Of a stretch of DNA of 29,008 nucleotides, positions 7,678-14,281 are shown piece after piece. The position numbers and the translations under genes are program-made. This DNA comes from JAENVT01 sp031430695 (GTDB lineage: Bacteria; Actinomycetota; Acidimicrobiia; Acidimicrobiales; Ilumatobacteraceae). The notes under the pieces were generated by a model. It was not told the origin of the DNA and searched no databases. It was given only the letters and a program-made list of their open reading frames with translations. Numbering within the stretch: the first letter of the stretch is position 1; each line of letters starts with the position of its first letter. The stretch is from NCBI GenBank assembly GCA_031430695.1, contig JANPBZ010000095.1:1-29008 (forward strand), written 5' to 3'.

Positions 7678-8880
7678 TTACATCGGCAGTTTCACCACGG
7701 CGTCGCCGAGGCGTTCGATGTCGACGCGGTCGCAGTAGATCTGTGCCGAAACGCGCGTGGTCAGCTCATCGACGCCGACGTACAGCGGAACTTCGATCCC
7801 TTCGGCCTCCAGTTCGGCCCGCACTCGTTCAGCGTCGGCGCTGCTCGAGCCGAGGTGGGCCGGCAGTCGTACGTTGACCATCGAGCCGATCATCTCTTCG
7901 GGAGTGGTGAAGCGGGTGCCCCAACGATCGGCCAGGTAGTGCCCGGCCCACCACGCCAACTCGTGGTTGTAGCGATAGATCGCAGCGACTCCGTCGTCGC
8001 CGCCGAACTCGTTCATCAACTCGATGGCATACGGAGCGGTCAGGAAGTGTGTTGGATCGCGGGTGCCCTGCAAGTCGAACTCAGCGGCCGGGCCATGGTC
8101 GAGACCCCACGAGATCACCGTTGGATGCAGGTAGCCCTGGTGTTGCTTGGCGGCCCACAGCAGGCCGGCACTGCGCGGCGCCCACGCCCACTTGTGCAGG
8201 TTGGCCACATACCAATCGACGCCGAACGAGTCGATGTCGACGGCGATGTTGCCGGGCACATGAGCCCCGTCGGCCAGCACCAGCACGCCGCGCTCGTGGC
8301 ACAGCGCGGTGATCTCGGCCAATGGCAGCACCAGAGCCGTGCCGGGGGTGATGTGGTCGATGATCAGCAGGCGTGTGCGCTCACCCAGTCCGGTGGCGAT
8401 GGCCGCGAGGTAGTCGCCTCGTGCGGCGCCAGGTTGCGGCATTTCGATCGTGCGCAGCGTGCCGCCGATGGTGCGGGCAACGTACGTCGCTGCGTTTACG
8501 ACGCCGCCGTAGCCGAGGTTGGTGACGGCGATCTCGTCGCCGGCGTCGAACGGAAACGAACGAAGGATCGCGTTGGCGCCATTGGTGATGTTGTCGACGA
8601 ACATCAGGTCCTCGCCCGCGACACCGACGAATTCGGCGATCGCTGCGGCAGCGACGCGCATGCGCGACGGGGTGGTCATCGTGCCGCGTTCGTCGGCCAG
8701 TTCGCGCAACATGAACCGCGCCGGCTGCCGCTCGATCTCGTCGGTGATCGCCCGCTGGTGCTCCAGCACGCGGCGAGGTGTTGCGCCGACCGTGCCGTGG
8801 TTCAGGTACGTGACGTCGGGATCCAGCAGCCATTCGCTGCGCATCACCGGTCCAAAGCCGGCATGGGTGGAGGGGCACAT
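7678..8880 (-). CDS. Class V aminotransferase / isopenicillin-N-epimerase-like PLP enzyme
   Basis: A 400-residue PLP enzyme of fold type I, class V (the epimerase/desulfurase-like group). Key features, numbered from the ATG at 8880: TYLNHGTVGATPR at the start of the large domain, FVDNITNGANA (cofactor phosphate region), IDHITPGTALVLP, D204-G-A-H207 (ring nitrogen and ring-stacking part), and K230 in NLHKWAWAPRSAGLLW, the Schiff-base lysine. All are present, so the enzyme should be active. An ATG at 8844 is an alternative start, since family homology becomes clear only from MRSEWLLDPDVTYLNHG. It follows the isochorismatase gene by about 80 bases on the same strand. Isopenicillin N itself is unlikely as substrate, because no beta-lactam genes are near. 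The reaction is undetermined. Confidence 0.87.
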   Translation of the reverse strand: MCPSTHAGFGPVMRSEWLLDPDVTYLNHGTVGATPRRVLEHQRAITDEIERQPARFMLRELADERGTMTTPSRMRVAAAAIAEFVGVAGEDLMFVDNITNGANAILRSFPFDAGDEIAVTNLGYGGVVNAATYVARTIGGTLRTIEMPQPGAARGDYLAAIATGLGERTRLLIIDHITPGTALVLPLAEITALCHERGVLVLADGAHVPGNIAVDIDSFGVDWYVANLHKWAWAPRSAGLLWAAKQHQGYLHPTVISWGLDHGPAAEFDLQGTRDPTHFLTAPYAIELMNEFGGDDGVAAIYRYNHELAWWAGHYLADRWGTRFTTPEEMIGSMVNVRLPAHLGSSSADAERVRAELEAEGIEVPLYVGVDELTTRVSAQIYCDRVDIERLGDAVVKLPM

Positions 8881-8961
8881 CGCCGCACAGTATCGGTGCC
8901 GGTGTTGTGCGGGTCGGCGGTTATCGCCCGCCAATCGGGTGCTGCCAGTACCTGGCTCCGT

Positions 8962-9546
8962 CTACAACATGAGACCCGGCGGAAGGAGCGCTTTCAACTC
9001 GTCTTGGGTGCGGTGCAGGGTGGCCAGGTCACGCATCCACTCGTAGTAGATGCCCTTCACCGACGTGATCACCGCACCGGCGGCGCGCATACGGGTGATG
9101 CCGAGGCCGTGATCGGGTGGGGGCGACTCGGTGGCGTCGTCGATGACGGCGACCCGATAGCCGAGTTCCATCAGTCCGATCGCCGAGTGGGCAATGCACA
9201 CATCGGTCTCCAGTCCCACGAGCACGAACTCGCCTCGACCGGTGCGCTTCACATCGTCGATGATGGACGGCTGCCCGGCCAACCCGAACACCATCTTGTC
9301 GTGCACGGTCGACCCCTCCGGCAGCTCGTTGACCAGATCGGCAACGAGAGGGCCGTCGTTGGCGATGTCCTCGGCAGTGGCGATGATCGGGATGCCCAAC
9401 ACGCGGGCGACTCGCATCAGCCAGGCGATCCGCGCCACCAGCGGCTGCGATTGGTCGGGTGGCAGCTTGTAGAGGAAGTACTGCTGCACGTCTATCACGA
9501 CCAGGCAACTCCGGTCACGGTCGAACAGCTGGTGCCCCTGCGTCAT
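8962..9546 (-). CDS. Isochorismatase-like cysteine hydrolase
   Basis: A 194-residue hydrolase of the isochorismatase/nicotinamidase fold. The catalytic triad is visible as D19 (VVIDVQQYF), K84 (HDKMVFG) and C117 (GLETDVCIAHSA), and the residues before the cysteine fit the conserved cis-peptide loop. These enzymes cleave isochorismate, nicotinamide, ureides or other amides; sequence alone does not decide which. The ATG at 9546 overlaps the stop of the upstream SRPBCC gene in an ATGA arrangement (9543-9546), showing translational coupling. The longer open frame upstream has no homology and is not used. The protein is cytosolic with no signal peptide. Confidence 0.9.
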   Translation of the reverse strand: MTQGHQLFDRDRSCLVVIDVQQYFLYKLPPDQSQPLVARIAWLMRVARVLGIPIIATAEDIANDGPLVADLVNELPEGSTVHDKMVFGLAGQPSIIDDVKRTGRGEFVLVGLETDVCIAHSAIGLMELGYRVAVIDDATESPPPDHGLGITRMRAAGAVITSVKGIYYEWMRDLATLHRTQDELKALLPPGLML

Positions 9547-10184
9547 CGTGCCAGTGTTGCACCCTGGCTCAGAACGCGTTCCCTGATTCCTCGCAGCATT
9601 CGCTGGGTCATCAAGAAGCTGATGAACTCGACCGGTTCCACAAGAACGCGAGCCCAGCAGTGCAGGTATACGTACCGTTCTCTCACCACGAGCCGCGTGG
9701 CCCCATTCGGTAGCTCGCGCAAGACGAAGGCCCACGTGAACTCGTACGGCACCGGCATCGGTCCCATCGAGGTCCCCGCATGAAGCACCAATGCCCGTCG
9801 CGGCTCGATGGCGGCCACGGTCAGGGCCACCTCGGGAGCGAGGTGCACCACGTCCCCGACGCCGATGTTCTGCCATTCGTCCACGATCGTGCTCGCATTG
9901 TGGATGTCAGCGCCGGCCAGGTTCTCCAACAAGTCATAGGAGTAGAAGCCGGCTCGCCCCTGACCCAGCTGCGCGATCCACGGCCACACATCGTCCGCGT
10001 CGGCCTCGATCGTGATTGCTCTCGTCGACACGAGATCCGCTGCCGGCGTCAGGTCGTCGCCCGGCAGTTCACGGCCCAATTCATCGTGGGTGGCGCCCCA
10101 TCGCAACGACCACCTTCTCAGCACAGCGACAAGTCCGACTGCGGCGATGACGGTGGCGACCGTCCGGTGACATCTGCACTTCAT
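9543..10184 (-). CDS. SRPBCC-family protein with an N-terminal membrane anchor
   Basis: A 213-residue protein. Residues about 7-22 (TVATVIAAVGLVAVLRRW) form one hydrophobic segment. The rest resembles the START/SRPBCC ligand-binding fold, with ITIEADADDVWPWIAQLGQGRAGFYSYD near residue 57 onward, a pattern common to polyketide cyclase/dehydrase-like proteins. A central EPRRALVLHAG strand and a final helix (VEPVEFISFLMTQRMLRGIRER type) complete the fold. The start ATG at 10184 is chosen because the hydrophobic segment follows it at once; the frame is open to 10253, where a GTG could also serve. It is the first gene of the minus-strand block and is coupled to the isochorismatase by a 4-base overlap. 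The ligand is unknown. Confidence 0.8.
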   Translation of the reverse strand: MKCRCHRTVATVIAAVGLVAVLRRWSLRWGATHDELGRELPGDDLTPAADLVSTRAITIEADADDVWPWIAQLGQGRAGFYSYDLLENLAGADIHNASTIVDEWQNIGVGDVVHLAPEVALTVAAIEPRRALVLHAGTSMGPMPVPYEFTWAFVLRELPNGATRLVVRERYVYLHCWARVLVEPVEFISFLMTQRMLRGIRERVLSQGATLAR

Positions 10185-10291
10185 GGTTTCAGCCTGGGCC
10201 GACGACCAGGGTTCGCTCAGGGTCGAAGGGCCCCCATTGGCGCGAACTGTCACGGCCCACTGTGTCGCACCCCTTTACTACGGTGGCAGAC

Positions 10292-11698
10292 ATGACTTCG
10301 GGTCGTTGGCACGTCGAGCAGGTATTGGCGTTGGCGCCCAGGCCGTCGTCGGTCGCAGCCGCGCAACCGCTGGCTGTTCCTGCCCGTTGGACCAGCACCG
10401 GGTGCGACTCGCGGGCAGTCTGGGGGCGATGTGTTGGGAGCAGTGCCGAGCCCTACGAATGTGCGGTCGACCACATCGAGGTTGCCTTCCGGTGCAGTTG
10501 TCCGAGTCGAGTCTTTCCGTGCAAGCACTCGCTGGCATTGCTGTTGCTGTGGGCCCGCGGCCAAGTCGCCGGCGGCGACCCTCCGCCGTTCACAGCGTCG
10601 TGGCTCGCCAAACGACTGGCCACTGCCGAGTCGCCGGGCGCGCCCGAACCAACGGCTGATCCGCCCGTCGAAGCCACCGTTGAATCGGCCGCCGTGGCTG
10701 CTGACACCCCAGCGACGCTCCCGCCGGTGGAGCCCAGCAAGACCCGCGACGACCGCGTCGCGCGCATGGCGGCAGGGCTGGCCGAACTCGATCGCTGGCT
10801 CGACGATCGGTTGCGCACCGGGCTTGCCGATCCGTCGCTGGCCAGCTACAAGACGTGGGACGGGCTGGCAGCCCGGTTGATCGACGCCCAGGTCGGCGGG
10901 CTGGCGAACCGGGTGCGCCGCCTTGCCGGGTTGGTGGGCGCCCATCCCGATTGGCATTCGCAGGTGCTGGCCGAGCTCGGCGTACTGCACCTGCTGGCGA
11001 CGTCGGGCCGGCACCTCGGCACGTTGCCACCATCGCTGGCCGATTCCGTGGCGACGACCATCGGGTGGCAGGTGCGCCAGGCCGACGTGCTTGCCGGTGT
11101 GCCGCAGACCGACCACTGGGTAGTGATGGGTCGCAGCGATACGCGAGAAGACCGCATCGAGGTGCGCCGCGTCTGGCTTCGTGGCGCCGGTAGCGGCGCG
11201 TGGGCGATGGTGTTGTCGTTTGCGGCCTACCGGCAGAGCCTCGATGTCAGTTTCGAGGTCGGCACGCTGGTGCACGCCGACCTGTTCCGCTACCCCGGCG
11301 CTGTCGCGCTGCGAGTGCTGGTGGGTCCGCGCCACAGCGAGCCGCAGCCGGCACCGGCCCTCACCGGATCGATCGCCGGGTCGTCGATCGCCGAAGCGTG
11401 CGCCCAGATCGGCAGGGCTCTGGCCGCCGAGCCGTGGCTCGAGCGGTATCCGCTGTGCGTCGTCGCCGCGCCGACGCGTGCCGCCGGGAGATGGCTGCTC
11501 ACCGATTCCACCGGATCGCTGCCGCTCGTCGACGGTACCCCCGTGGGCACGTTGCTGGCATGCAGTGCGGGTCGCCCGGCAACCGTGACGGCGGAGTGGA
11601 CCCCTGCGGGGTTGGTGCCGCTGACCGTGCATCTCGCTGACCGCGCTGTCGACATCGGGCCCGTCGCCGACCCTTCGTTCGTGGGCGTTGCATCATGA
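10292..11698 (+). CDS. SWIM zinc-finger protein (first gene of the MoxR-VWA operon)
   Basis: A 468-residue protein with an N-terminal SWIM zinc finger: C68-S-C70 ... C77-K-H79 within FRCSCPSRVFPCKHSLALLLLW, the CxCx(n)CxH pattern known to bind zinc and contact DNA or protein. An Ala/Pro-rich low-complexity linker (about 100-150) follows, then a long helical region with conserved tryptophans and a C-terminal domain rich in beta strands. The ATG at 10292 is used; a TACGGT hexamer (10279-10284) ends 7 bases before it, so a leaderless mRNA is possible. The last 4 bases (ATGA, 11695-11698) start the next gene. It probably provides substrate or nucleic-acid recognition for the ATPase complex; that is inferred from context. 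Confidence 0.88.
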   Translation: MTSGRWHVEQVLALAPRPSSVAAAQPLAVPARWTSTGCDSRAVWGRCVGSSAEPYECAVDHIEVAFRCSCPSRVFPCKHSLALLLLWARGQVAGGDPPPFTASWLAKRLATAESPGAPEPTADPPVEATVESAAVAADTPATLPPVEPSKTRDDRVARMAAGLAELDRWLDDRLRTGLADPSLASYKTWDGLAARLIDAQVGGLANRVRRLAGLVGAHPDWHSQVLAELGVLHLLATSGRHLGTLPPSLADSVATTIGWQVRQADVLAGVPQTDHWVVMGRSDTREDRIEVRRVWLRGAGSGAWAMVLSFAAYRQSLDVSFEVGTLVHADLFRYPGAVALRVLVGPRHSEPQPAPALTGSIAGSSIAEACAQIGRALAAEPWLERYPLCVVAAPTRAAGRWLLTDSTGSLPLVDGTPVGTLLACSAGRPATVTAEWTPAGLVPLTVHLADRAVDIGPVADPSFVGVAS

Positions 11699-12507
11699 CA
11701 GCCGCCGTCGCGGTCAGCCTCAGCGACTACTGGCGCGAGATGGTCACCGTCGCCCTGCTCGGCACGGATCGACGCGACCCGCCTGCCCCGCCGACTGGGG
11801 GTCTCGCCGACCTTGCTGCCGACGACCCGCAGCCCACATCATCGCAACGTCTGCTGCAGCAGGTGGCCGGGTGTGCTGTGGCTCAGCGAGCCGGCGTGCT
11901 GCCCGGTCACAGCGCGCAACTCCTCGCTCCTCCCGACGACGATCCGCGGCCGCTCACGCCACCGGTGGCGAGTGCCACGTGGCGGCGCGTCGTGGTCGAT
12001 TGGCCGGTGTTGGAAGACGAGTGGCTACTGGCCGTGATCACCAGCGGTCGGCGCCTTGCGCCCGAGTTGGTCGTGCCGCTGCTGGCTCGCCACCGAACCG
12101 ACGCGACCCGCCATGCTCGGGTCCTGGTCGCAGCCGGGCCGCTCGGGCAGTGGATGATCGAATGGTCTCCGCGGTTGGCGTGCACGGCGAAGAAGCCGGT
12201 CGCGATGGAGGCGATCGGCGAGCTGCCCGAGTTGGCGATCGTGCCCGACCTGGTGCCGGTGCTGTCGGCATCGCCGAAGCAGGCAGCACACACCATCGCC
12301 GGCGGGCTGTCGTCGGGAGTGTTCGGCGTCAGCCATCGCGCTGTGCTCGTCAATGTGGTGGCGCGCATCCAACCCGCGTCGCTGCCGGCGTTGGGCGAGG
12401 CGATTGGTCGCGTCGACCCGTCGCTACCCGCTATCGGCCTGGCGTTCGCCCTCGCCGACCTCGCCCGTCTCCGCCATCAGATGCTCACTGAATTGGAGCC
12501 AGCATGA
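11695..12507 (+). CDS. DUF5691-like helical protein
   Basis: A 270-residue protein matching in context and style the DUF5691 family that accompanies SWIM and MoxR genes. The N-terminus has WREMVTVALLGTDRR followed by a Pro-rich stretch. The rest is a run of amphipathic helices with repeated Leu/Ala spacing (LAPELVVPLLARHR; PELAIVPDLVPVLSAS; GVSHRAVLVNVVARIQ), resembling a HEAT-like scaffold. No catalytic motif is seen and it is cytosolic. It is joined to both neighbours by 4-base ATGA overlaps (11695-11698 and 12504-12507), so production is tightly coupled. A scaffold or adaptor between the SWIM protein and the ATPase is the simplest guess. The family name is from recognition of the gene order and is moderately sure. 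Confidence 0.75.
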   Translation: MTAAVAVSLSDYWREMVTVALLGTDRRDPPAPPTGGLADLAADDPQPTSSQRLLQQVAGCAVAQRAGVLPGHSAQLLAPPDDDPRPLTPPVASATWRRVVVDWPVLEDEWLLAVITSGRRLAPELVVPLLARHRTDATRHARVLVAAGPLGQWMIEWSPRLACTAKKPVAMEAIGELPELAIVPDLVPVLSASPKQAAHTIAGGLSSGVFGVSHRAVLVNVVARIQPASLPALGEAIGRVDPSLPAIGLAFALADLARLRHQMLTELEPA

Positions 12508-13595
12508 GTTCCGCCGTCCTACGACCCCACGCCGAGCACGAGTTCGCTCAAGAGCTGGCCGCGCTTGCGGCAGCCGACGACCGCGAGCGGCCGCCCAACT
12601 GGCGGCTCTCGCCGTGGGCTGTGGTCACGTATCTACTGGGAAGTCCACCCGGTGGCGGGTTGCCCGACGGCACGGTGATCAGCCCGAAGTACGTGGGCCA
12701 ACGGCGGCTGATCGAAATCGCTGTCGCCACCCTGGCCACCGACCGAGCTCTGCTGCTGCTGGGTGTGCCGGGCACTGCCAAGACCTGGGTCAGCGAGCAT
12801 CTGGCCGCGGCCATCAGTGGCGACTCGACCCTCTTGGTCCAGGGCACCGCCGGTACTGCCGAGGAGAGCCTCCGGTACGGGTGGAACTATGCCCGCTTAC
12901 TCGCCGAAGGCCCCAGCGAGGCGGCGCTGGTGCCCAGCCCGGTGTATCGGGCGATGCGGTCCGGCTCGATCGTGCGCGTCGAAGAACTCACCCGTATGCC
13001 CAGTGATGTGCAGGACGCGCTCGTGACCGTGCTCAGTGAGAAGACACTGCCTGTGCCCGAACTGGCCAGCGAGATCCAGGCCGTGCCCGGCTTCAACCTC
13101 ATCGCCACGGCCAACGACCGCGACCGCGGCATCAACGATCTGTCGGCCGCATTGCGTCGTCGTTTCAACACGGTCGTGCTGCCGCTGCCGGCCGACGCCG
13201 ACGAAGAGGTGGCGATCGTTCAGCGACGTGTGGCCGAGATGGGTGTCGCCTTGCAGTTGCCGAAGGTTCCGGCCGCCGACGAAGAGATCCGTCGGGTGGT
13301 AACCGTGTTCCGCGAGCTGCGCAGCGGGGCGACAGAAGATGGCCGGGTCAGCCTGAAGGTGCCCAGCGGGTCGCTGTCGACCGCCGAGGCGATCTCGGTG
13401 GTCACCAACGGCTTGGCGCTCGCGGCGCACTTCGGCGACGGCCAACTGAACGCCGCCGATGTTGCCGCTGGAATCGTCGGTGCCGTGGTGAAGGACCCGG
13501 TACACGACACTGTTGCCTGGCGCGAGTACCTCGAAGCCGTGGTCCGCGACCGAGCCGGCTGGAACGACTTCTACGAAGCGTGCCGAAGGCTGTGA
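12504..13595 (+). CDS. MoxR-family AAA+ ATPase
   Basis: A 363-residue AAA+ ATPase of the MoxR/helix-2-insert clade, a chaperone-like remodeller that usually works with a VWA protein. Walker A is GVPGTAKT (87-94). The Walker B region reads IVRVEEL (156-162), with Glu160 where the family normally has Asp; the catalytic Glu161 is kept. Sensor 1 is ATAND (N204) and the arginine finger region is RRRF (218-221). A C-terminal lid domain follows (about 290-363). It starts inside the DUF5691-like stop (ATGA). Downstream, instead of the coupled DUF5682 gene, a VapBC cassette intervenes. The partner VWA protein is the last gene of the same operon. Confidence 0.92.
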   Translation: MSSAVLRPHAEHEFAQELAALAAADDRERPPNWRLSPWAVVTYLLGSPPGGGLPDGTVISPKYVGQRRLIEIAVATLATDRALLLLGVPGTAKTWVSEHLAAAISGDSTLLVQGTAGTAEESLRYGWNYARLLAEGPSEAALVPSPVYRAMRSGSIVRVEELTRMPSDVQDALVTVLSEKTLPVPELASEIQAVPGFNLIATANDRDRGINDLSAALRRRFNTVVLPLPADADEEVAIVQRRVAEMGVALQLPKVPAADEEIRRVVTVFRELRSGATEDGRVSLKVPSGSLSTAEAISVVTNGLALAAHFGDGQLNAADVAAGIVGAVVKDPVHDTVAWREYLEAVVRDRAGWNDFYEACRRL

Positions 13596-13601
13596 TGGAA
13601 C

Positions 13602-13642
13602 CTAGGCAGAAACATAGGCAGCTTTCTAGATACAATTCAGGC
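13602..13642 (+). promoter_or_regulatory. Leaderless vapBC promoter with direct-repeat operator candidate
   Basis: This 48-base gap is far more AT-rich than its surroundings. TACAAT (13631-13636) is a near-consensus -10 whose end lies 6 bases before the vapB ATG (13643), placing the transcription start at the start codon. TAGGCAG is repeated at 13603-13609 and 13615-13621, 12 bases apart, over the -35 region, and a TCTAGA palindrome follows (13625-13630). The repeats are good candidates for the VapBC autorepression site. No clear -35 was seen. Confidence 0.5.
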
Positions 13643-13885
13643 ATGGCACTGAGCATCAAGAGTGACCGGGCCGACCAGTTGGCCCGAGAATTGGCCTCGC
13701 TCACCGGCGAATCCATTACCGACACCGTGATCATCTCGCTCGAGCGGCGACTTGCCGAGGAGCGACGGCGCCGTCGTCGGCGCTCGGCCAACGACCTGGT
13801 CGAGCGCTTCGGTGAACTTCCGATCTTGGATCCACGTAGCGCCGACGACATCATCAGCTACGACGAGCACGGGCTTCCGGCCTGA
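13643..13885 (+). CDS. vapB: VapB-type antitoxin
   Basis: An 80-residue antitoxin. The N-terminal part (MALSIKSDRADQLAREL...TGESITDTVIISLERRL) is the ribbon-helix-helix-like DNA-binding and dimerisation region typical of the Rv0623/VapB30 group. A very basic run of arginines (about residues 40-47) follows, then the C-terminal toxin-wrapping tail with FGELPILDPRSADDIISYDEHGLPA. VapB binds and inhibits VapC and represses its own promoter. The stop overlaps the vapC start by one base (TGATG, 13883-13887). The start is set by the -10/ATG spacing and by family length. This module interrupts the SWIM-MoxR-VWA operon. Confidence 0.9.
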   Translation: MALSIKSDRADQLARELASLTGESITDTVIISLERRLAEERRRRRRRSANDLVERFGELPILDPRSADDIISYDEHGLPA

Positions 13886-14277
13886 TGGTCATCGACACGT
13901 CGGCGGTCATGGCTGTCCTGCTCGGTGAGCCGCAGCGCGGGGCGATCGAGTCGCTGATGCAGGCTGGCCCGTGCCGAATCAGCGCAGCCACACAAGTCGA
14001 GTTGGCGTTGGTCGCCGAGGGTCGCTCGGGTCCGGAAGGTGCCCGAATCGTCGAGGAGTTCATCGACCGGTTCGACATCGATGTGGTCCCGGTTGATGCG
14101 CGGATGGCTCGTACCGCAATCAACGGGTGGCGGCGCTACGGCAAGGGACGTCATCCTGCCGGTCTGAACTTCGGCGACTGCTTCTCGTATGCCCTTGCCG
14201 TTGAATTGGATGAGTCTCTGTTGTTCGTCGGCGACGACTTCTCGAAAACGGATGTTGGGTCCGCGCTCGGCAAGTGA
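13885..14277 (+). CDS. vapC: VapC-type PIN-domain ribonuclease toxin
   Basis: A 130-residue PIN-domain RNase. The acidic metal-binding residues are all present: D4 (MVIDTSA), E39 (TQVEL), D98 (LNFGDCFSYALA) and D117/D118 (LLFVGDDFSKTDV). YGKGRHPAGLNFGDC is characteristic of the VapC30-like group (Rv0624). Such toxins cut tRNA or rRNA when freed from VapB. The gene is complete, with no frameshift, so the module is probably functional. The DUF5682-like gene starts 4 bases after its stop. Confidence 0.93.
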   Translation: MVIDTSAVMAVLLGEPQRGAIESLMQAGPCRISAATQVELALVAEGRSGPEGARIVEEFIDRFDIDVVPVDARMARTAINGWRRYGKGRHPAGLNFGDCFSYALAVELDESLLFVGDDFSKTDVGSALGK

Positions 14278-14281
14278 TGAC

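Noticed and set aside
6625..9783. Very long plus-strand open frame of about 1050 codons
   Set aside because: It lies antisense to the lipoprotein, aminotransferase and isochorismatase genes, all of which have clear family motifs. Its translation is low-complexity in Arg/Gly/Asp/Val without motifs. It is a high-GC antisense artefact.
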